Made by a program: the position numbers and the translations under genes
Assembly (NCBI GenBank): GCA_015179045.1
Contig: WHUZ01000095.1
Location: 124,001-188,000 of the forward strand
DNA length: 64,000 nucleotides
DNA from: Kalaharituber pfeilii
Lineage: Eukaryota; Ascomycota; Pezizomycetes; Pezizales; Pezizaceae
Direction: 5' to 3'
The notes under the pieces: model-generated
What the model was told of the DNA's origin: nothing
Databases searched by the model: none
What the model saw: only the letters and a program-made list of their open reading frames with translations
In this document: piece after piece, positions 56,945 through 64,000 of the stretch
Layout: each line of letters begins with the position of its first letter
Numbering within the stretch: the stretch's first letter is position 1

Positions 56945-58054
56945 CCACCAGCCAAAGCCCATGTATTGAAACTTATTCTTTTATACCCGCCACTCCCAAC
57001 CGCGATAGCCACCCAACTTTCCCACTTCCCGCAGGCAAGATAATCAAAAGTTGGGTATCTCTCGAGGGGAAGCCGTAACCAAAACCGTATTGATTCAATG
57101 CTTACAAACCTCATTTGCTCTCCTAATCAATAGCATATGCGAAATTGAAAATCCGGTGCCTGCAAGTGTCCAAAATCCAATTCCCTGGATGAAGTCCAGA
57201 GGCAAAACCTTATATTCAACCCCTAAGGACTAGATATATAATTCCGTTGTAAGGTCGTGCAGTTCGTTTTGTTGGGGAGAATGAGGATAATCAAAAAAGT
57301 ATTGGGGATCAAAGGGTAATTAATCACAAAATTTGGCAGTAGGTTGGCTTTTGCGGGCATCTGACAGACGAGAGAGAGGGGGGGGGGGAATAAAATGGAA
57401 AAGTGAGATGGCTCCATCCGAATGTCACAAATGTCACGAAGGTCTGGACGGGTACAGGGTACAACCTCTTGCATGATAACGATTTAGGTGAGCACCGACC
57501 ATGGGCCTTGAGTAAATGAGCGCATGGAGATGGAAAACAGACATGCATCGGTGTTTAGCAGGGTATATCCAGCTGCATATTCGCAGGGGGCAGGGAGAGG
57601 GGAAGGGGAGGGGGAGAGGGGGAAGGGCCTGGATCGTGCTGAGGCACCAGAGGAAGCCCATCAAGCCTTTCATCTCTCCCTCGTATGTAGTACATTGAAC
57701 GACGGGAGAAGCAGGGATGAAGTAGAGTGAGAGTTATCACAAACTCGAGAAACGAATAGGTCAGTCATGATGGGGGTTTATGTTGGGCCACTACTCGAGT
57801 TGGGGAGGGGGATTGGGGGATAGTGAGAGGCAGGAGCTGGGTTCCGCCCGCCCCCCGCCCATGACACCGAAATACCACTATTATTTCTTTCCCGGGCTCA
57901 AGCACAAGTGTTTCCTCATATGCCTATGATACTACTGTATGCTAAACCTTTTGGCATGCTGCCGCTAGTCGAGTCCTTCATGTGCGTGAGATTGAAATAG
58001 AAACGCTCGCAGATTTTACAGGGCGTGTGGCGAGGGAGATGGATAGAGGTTGGT

Positions 58055-58083
58055 GGGGGGGGGGGGGGGGGGGGGGGGGGGGG
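58055..58083. repeat. Poly(G) run, 29 bases
   Basis: Uninterrupted G run, followed by a G/GGA-rich stretch to about 58160. Strong G-quadruplex potential; run length in the assembly is uncertain. Confidence 0.85.
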
Positions 58084-58459
58084 TGGAGGGAAGGAGTGCA
58101 GGCGCAGGTGAAGGGTGGGAAGGGGGTGGGGAAGGGGGTGGGGGAAGGGGAAGGGGCGGGATGGCTGATAGAGGCAGCTCACACGGCGGCATCCTCTGAG
58201 GATGCCCAGGCAGACGCAGGGAGGTGGTGATGTAAAGCACCAAGGACGGAGCACCTCAGGACTACGGCGGTGAGTAAAGGGAGTAACGTGCGCAACGTAA
58301 CGTAAGCACTCCGTACTCTGCTCCATCCACTTGCTGCACTTGCGCCTCGTTGTGCGTAAGGCCGTTCATGCACGCGATTGACAACTGCAGACGCTGGTCG
58401 CTGGTGCATTGTGTGCCATGTTTCCCATGCCATGCCCCCACTCCCCAAGCCTATATCCA

Positions 58460-58481
58460 CCCCCCCCCCCCCCCCCCCCCC
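58460..58481. repeat. Poly(C) run, 22 bases
   Basis: Lies about 380 bp from the poly(G) run and is complementary to it; the flanks (ccaccccaccccgttgg versus ggttggtggg) are also loosely inverted. Confidence 0.85.
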
Positions 58482-61400
58482 ACCCCACCCCGTTGGACAG
58501 GAGAGGCGAGGATGGGCATGCGTCACGATCAAGTAAAGTAAGAAGTTGTACCATCTAACGCAGCCCGGATGTCCTTACCCACTATCATACAGTACATAGA
58601 CGTAATGCAGCTCTAGTTAGTGCAAATGCCCACGACTGTGCAACAAATCTACAGCAGAACCTATACGTTTAATAATAGTAATCTTGAGACTTTACAGGGG
58701 AGGAGGTGAATAGGCTCAGTTCCCCCCAAGTCCGTCCAGGCGGTGAGCATTGTTGCTGGTATCACAGCCTCATGCCAAAGCATTGCTAGGTTAATGCACA
58801 AAATTGAAAGCCATGACCTACAAGGCGATCGTCCGTTCTCACGCAACGATGTTCCCCCCACTCTTACCCCCATATGCAGGCTGAGATCTTTGCTCTTCCT
58901 CACCAAGCCCGAAATCTAAAATTCACATCGCACGTCCACATGCAGAACACTTGGTAAAAGCAGGACGATCTCTGTACTCGTACATACTTGGTATGATAGC
59001 CTCTCGAGCACTAATGCATCCCCCTGTATGATAGTTCTTCTAGAGAAATTCCCCATTCTGCATCCATGTGAGCATCGCTTCAGCTATTGAACGGAGACAT
59101 GTACAGCGGACTGGACGAAAAGCAAAGCTTAAGCCGAGGATCCACCCTGCTTTCGACTGGCGGTCAGAAAGCATCGAGAGCCGCATTCGACCTCAAGTCT
59201 CGTTCGATTGCCCCGGTTTTCATTGGATCACAAGTTCTAAAAAGTTTTTTTGTTGCTACTCATATATCAAAATTCTACACATTTCGGGCGTATTCTAGTA
59301 TAGTAAATTAGATATTCGACAAGCTTCCGCCAGGCTGGTTAGCACACTCCTCCAGACGAGTAGTTTCCTCAAACATTACCTTTACTTCTGCACTGGGGGC
59401 AAGAACAATTTAATTCGTCCTACTCTTCGATTCCTCTGCTACGGCGAATCCTTCCGTCGTTCATTTCTTTGATGTACCTCAGTTCCTCTCAACCTCTTCC
59501 ACAGCCATACAACTCATGATTCATCGATTCAAACCAAAATGTGTTACTCTGCTCGAACGTCCAATTCTTGTCAGATTGCCCCTCCCCATGTTTCAGCGAC
59601 TTTTGTTACAGAAGCCCTGGACCAGACCCTCTTGCCCAGGCACTTGGAAAAGGGTTCAGTTGCATATGGTCAAACGCACCCGCACCTTGCCATCCCGAGC
59701 TTTCCCCTACCCCAGCGAACTCCAGCAGGCAGTTCCTAGATGCCATGTGAGGGCAGTTCCCGCCGCTGAAACTCAGGGGATACTAATGTTAACGAGGTTC
59801 CCATTTCTCCACTTGCAAGATTGGGAATTGTCGATTGTTGACGGGATTCGTACGGTCGGAGGGTTGGTGCAAGCAGACTAACGGGATTCCCGCACCAGTT
59901 TGATGAAGAAGGGGTAGGAACCGTTGACTTTGACGCTATATTGTGCAGAATAGCTTCTAGGTGCCATCTAGGCTATTCCTTTTAATGAGCGATTGCACAC
60001 TCTTGCATTCACTTCAGGGCTGTACAAAAGCAGGGGGTTACGTTTGATATTTGTTAGTAAGGAGAATGTGCGTTCTGCGTCAAGAGGTGCTGGTGACCCT
60101 GATCGTCTTAACAGAAATCGCCGGCGATTCAGCACTCGGATTCCTTATCGATATCAATATAAACTCTCTTGCGGTTGCGTTCCACTAATGCGACAAGGCT
60201 TGTTATATCACTCGTAGGCCGGAGATCAATCTCCGCAAATATGCGTACTATAGTATTCCCGTGAGGCTGGTTTCTCTTGATTGAGCGTTACGACAAGGGG
60301 TCGTCAGAATGCACATCATTTGCCGTTGCGTCGGCCCGCCGAGTGCACCGGTCTCGAACTCTTTCCAAAATAGGTAATCGACATACTGTCTGTTACATTG
60401 TGAGTGCGAGGTCAGTTACATACCAGAACTCTGCCTGAGCGCCCGACTCTACTTCACCCCTCACTCATAACGTCGGCCGAAGTGTGAAGGTCGTGAAACT
60501 GCTCACCTGTCCAGTTACAAAACATCTAGTGCTACGTCACCAGAAAACGTTCCTGAAGCCCCCGGCCCACAGAGCGTACATCTGGGCGGACCAGGACCGA
60601 GAGTATTGTCAGAACTCCTCGGATCTGCGGTATAGTTCTCCAAAGGGGTGAGGGGTGGGTTGGCGGAGGAACTCGGGAGTGGGAGTTCACGGTATGTGCA
60701 TTTTGTCACTTGAGAGGGCCCAGGTTTGGGGGTTTATCTGAAATATGGGACCCGAGAGGTGTCAGAGAGCTAAAGTAAGTATAGTACGCGATTTGCTTCT
60801 TTAAGTACTGTTGACTATCAGATGCATTTCTTTGGCGCTTCTGATCAGTCGTCAATTCCTGCTCTGATTACTGGTGCTCCACCAATCCACTAGTATGACT
60901 GACTTCCTGTCCACCTTTTCCCTTCTCCGCGGAGTCTGGGCATCATAACTCCCTTAACAGACCAGTGCTTGATTATTTGGTATACCTAGTAAAATCTTCA
61001 TCTCTCCGCCTCCATCCCTATATATCAAACGTTCAATGCCTAAACAGCACAATACATTCCCACATTCATGATGTTACTATGGTTTTTCATATGTTGTTTC
61101 TGTACGTAAAATATAGCATTTACATTACACAGACGGTATAAACTTCTCTTCTTTACTTTTGGGTCCCCGACCTCGAGGGACTGAGCCCTTTTTGTGGGGG
61201 GGACTGTTTTTTTTCGAAACAAATTCGAAGTACGAAGAAAAAAAATTCAAAGAGTTCGAGGGTTATATTTCCATGCTAGACACATATATACTTGGACGAG
61301 CAGCTGCTACCCTGCCTGGTTCCCCTCCCCCATTATCCCTCTCCAACAACCATCCTTGCCCAAGATGGATCACCACACATCCACGGCGAACGAAATGCAA

Positions 61401-61999
61401 CGCTCACGCCCGCCCAACTAGGGGCCACCTGAATGCAAGGGTTCATTCGTCAGTACCTATGTATATTGGGCAAAGAGTTAGTTTTTACCTAAAAGGGCCT
61501 GTTTTTGATCCTTACTACTCTATATTATAGTGAGGAAGGAGGAGCGAGCCGATACATACAAAATGATGCGTGTATGTGATGTAATGTTCTATGAAACAGC
61601 CAGGAGAAGGGAGGAAGGGTTGTAGATGTATATATATCTACATACATAGATCAATATTGATCAGTGTATGTATGTATTATATATGTATGATTTACTCATA
61701 TCACTGCCCCGAGAAGGGGGAAAAAGAATGAAATAACAGTAGGTTGAACTACAGGAATATAACTGAACGTATCCAAGAACCAAGTCTTTCCTCCTGGCTA
61801 CAACTGTACCTTTCCCCACCAACGATACATTCCCAATCCCTATTCCAAAATAAAAACAGGCAACGACTAGATGGAGAACATCTACTCCCTTAGCCGTAAC
61901 TCTCCCCACACTCCATGTTCAGCATCCCATAAACTCGACCCTCTGCTCCTCCTCCTCCTCACCCACCGCACCCTTCTCAATCGTCCCATCTCCACCATG

Positions 62000-63333
62000 C
62001 TAACCATCCTTTACCTGCCTCCTCACCGCCCCTCTATCCCAATAAATCCTCAAACTCCTCACCTTCCCCCCACACAACCCCCCCGCTATCACCATCCCCA
62101 CAACAACCTTCTTCCCCGTTCCTTCCACTCCCGGCAGTATCCACTCCATCCTCTTGTTATGGGTGAATCTTGCCACGACCTCATCAACGACCCTATTTAC
62201 GCCCACGGTACGATTTAGTAACTTCATTTTCCAATTCATGTCCACAAGTGACAACCGGATTGCGTCGAGCGGAGTCAAAATATGCTGCTGTTCGTGCCCT
62301 TCATTACCTGAAGTGGCGATACTTGCAGTATTCAAACTATTCCCATCCTCTCCCGCCCCCGTCTCATCCTCCCATCCCCCTAAAGAGAACCCGAATCTGA
62401 CTTCCACACTGCCGATTCCAACACCCCTCCCCACTAGTTCTGTTCCACTTGGCCCCCACAATCGATCCATAAACCTCTCCCAGATATCTTCCGTACCCAG
62501 CGCACTCGTTCCTAGGGCTGGGGCTGTCCCCGACGGCCCGTCTCCTATGACCGCTCCACCGACCCCAACACGCCGCAGCAGCTCCAAATCCCGCGTGTAA
62601 GCCACTGTTGCGCTCGTACGGCGATATACCCCCGACCCTCTCGCCATCTCCGCAAACCCAACTTTGCATCCACCATGGCCATCTCCGTCTTCCTCGTCCA
62701 TGTACTTGCGGACTATGATACCTGAAGCGGCGACATTGGTGGAGCCAGCGGTGGGGCTAGTGGGTGGAGGCCAGTTGCTTGGGAGCGGCGGGACGAGGTG
62801 GACGAGAACGCGGACACCACGAGCGGGAGGAGTCGTAGGGAGGGCGGGAGGGTAGTACGCTATTGTGGCGGCTAGGTGGGAGATGGGGGAGGTTGCGAAT
62901 TGGAGGGCGTGGAGGGCGGGGGCACCGAAGCCTGTTTAGATTGACTGGTCAGTGAAAGCCGTCAGAGAGATGGTTATCTCAATTGGGCAGATTTAAGAGA
63001 TGAGGTAGAAGCTGGCGACTCTAGTCAAACAGGAAGAGAACGTAGCAGAAAGCTTTAGAAGACAGCTTGAGTTCAGATGGTAAGGTGCTATCTCTATGCA
63101 GACAAGGATTTTCGCAGCACATGCAAAGAAAAGGAGCTACTTATTTCCGTACCAATAATGGCATAAAGTTCATTCGACTCAATATCATCCGCAAGACTCT
63201 GGTAGTCTTGCAACCGAGCGTTGTGGATGTAGTTCACCCTGTAACCCTCCTGTGCCCACCTGTGCAACTGGTCTGGATCGAACGAAGGAAAGTCCGACGA
63301 GATGATCAGGAGTGGGGCAACCTGGTTATCCAT
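62000..63333 (-). CDS. Dienelactone-hydrolase-like / SnoaL-like two-domain protein
   Basis: Exon 1 is 63333-63153 and exon 2 is 62931-62000, with a 221-bp GT..AG intron that joins YAIIG to FGAPALHAL; 370 aa. The first half follows the alpha/beta-hydrolase plan of dienelactone-hydrolase-like fungal proteins (APLLIISSDFPSFD, VNYIHNAR, then ATIAYYPPALP). The nucleophile position reads GFGAP with no Cys or Ser, so hydrolase activity is doubtful. The second half (~residues 250-365) is SnoaL/NTF2-like: LLNRTVGVNRVVDEVVARFT, WILPGV, then GGKVRSLRIYWDRGAV. I recall this fusion in other Pezizomycotina, with function unknown. The end (RRQVKDG) is shorter than I would expect, so a C-terminal truncation is possible. 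Confidence 0.78.
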
Positions 63334-63840
63334 CGTATGTTGATGTATTTACGTGTGCTCTCTATTTTGGAGGACTTGGCTGGCGGTTCTCTCCTATGCC
63401 CCCGCGACTGATGACGTCCGGCAGCTGTTTAATGATGAGGGTGGTGATGATGGGCGGAGGTTGGGCACAAAGTACAATCAGTAAGCTGCCAAGATTTGCC
63501 CAATACGGTAGTTGTGGTGGAGCTGAACATTTTTGCTTATGAGGTGGACAATCGCTTTGTCATACAGCAGGGATGCATCTGCACACTTCACGCCCCGTAA
63601 AGAGATCACCCGACGGAAAACCGAAACGAAGAATGTAAGCACTAGACTAAAGTGGGCAGTAATAACAACAATCAAGAATATATATAAGAAAAAGAACAAA
63701 AAGGTAAAATAGATATTAGCCTGACTTTTATTCTGATCAGAACCGACTGGTATTCGCATAAACAGTGCAAGGAAAGAAGTATAATTCAGCCAAAGTTCCA
63801 CCGTACAATCAATTCGTCTAGGACAATGCAACTTGCTGCT
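63334..63840. other. Intergenic, no gene
   Basis: Upstream side of the hydrolase-like gene and 3' side of the partial gene at the right edge. The ORF at 63478-63831 (-) is hydrophobic by chance composition and not called. Confidence 0.35.
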
Positions 63841-64000
63841 CTACATCTGCGCTCTTCTGCTGGCCTGATCCATTGTCCACCTTCTCTTCCTCTCAATCCA
63901 AGTACCCGGCCCTTCGTCCGCGCTCTCACTGTCTTCACTACCCGCTGCCTTTTCTGCATCATCGCTTGATCCAGTACTTGACATTAATCGGGTGGATGCA
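63841..64000 (-). CDS. C-terminal end of a gene running off the window
   Basis: The minus-strand frame is open from the window edge to a TAG at 63841-63843. The visible end is acidic Ser-rich (SSDDAEKAAGSEDSESADEG) then WIERKRRWTMDQASRRAQM. No family assignment is possible from about 52 residues. An internal Met could also be a start, so both a short ORF and a partial gene are possible. Confidence 0.4.
   Translation of the reverse strand, partial: ASTRLMSSTGSSDDAEKAAGSEDSESADEGPGTWIERKRRWTMDQASRRAQM

Larger units (their letters stand above)
56945..61999. other. ~5-kb stretch without a supportable gene
   Basis: May contain the missing 5' exon(s) of the membrane-protein gene near 56945-57240, but I could not define them. 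Frames at 59516-59881 read protein-like in two registers (EALDQTLLPRHLEKG) and could be another gene relic, without identification. Also holds poly(G)/poly(C) runs and a small palindrome at 61649-61662. Confidence 0.35.

Overview
The window looks like nuclear DNA of a filamentous ascomycete (Pezizomycotina). Genes have short GT..AG introns of about 54-120 bp, and they include a Zn(II)2Cys6 transcription factor, a copper amine oxidase, a CCDC124/Lso2-type ribosome factor, a TM9/EMP70 membrane protein and an Msc2/ZnT5-type zinc transporter. Transposable elements are of fungal pogo, Tc1/mariner and hAT type. There is no operon structure. All calls come from reading the sequence; no database search was run.

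Layout. 1-11.4 kb is repeat territory: a ~180-bp tandem array (917-2560) interrupted by a 242-bp MITE, then a foldback element (4135-8640) with ~733-bp inverted arms, one arm split by a 2.6-kb pogo-type transposon carrying a frameshifted transposase. A 40-nt-plus-poly(A) retroposon (10137-10228) and a Tc1/mariner relic follow. 11.4-24.4 kb holds three minus-strand genes: a vWA-like protein, a four-exon Zn2Cys6 regulator and an orphan. 24.4-36 kb is gene-poor, with a hAT element nested in another hAT element, two more copies of the tiny retroposon, a palindromic mini-element and a decayed TRM4/NCL1 gene. 36-47 kb is gene-dense: copper amine oxidase, CCDC124-like protein, an orphan protein with two C-terminal membrane helices, and EMP70. 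48.7-49.8 kb is a decayed, collinear ALG1 gene. 50.9-57 kb carries the Msc2-like zinc transporter and a convergent single-pass membrane protein. 57-62 kb has no gene I can support. A dienelactone-hydrolase-like/SnoaL-like fusion lies at 62.0-63.3 kb, and the end of another gene runs off the right edge.

Functional links are loose. EMP70, the zinc transporter and the former ALG1 all belong to the secretory pathway, but nothing shows they act together. The most interesting observations are (i) a minimal retroposon family with a fixed 40-nt body and target-site duplications, (ii) degenerate copies of two conserved single-copy housekeeping genes (ALG1, TRM4) lying between intact genes, which suggests a past duplication or hybrid genome now losing copies, and (iii) a nested transposon whose empty site survives in the opposite arm of its host. 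Several otherwise sound ORFs (EMP70, zinc transporter, transposase) are broken by one base, mostly at homopolymer runs, so assembly error must be considered.
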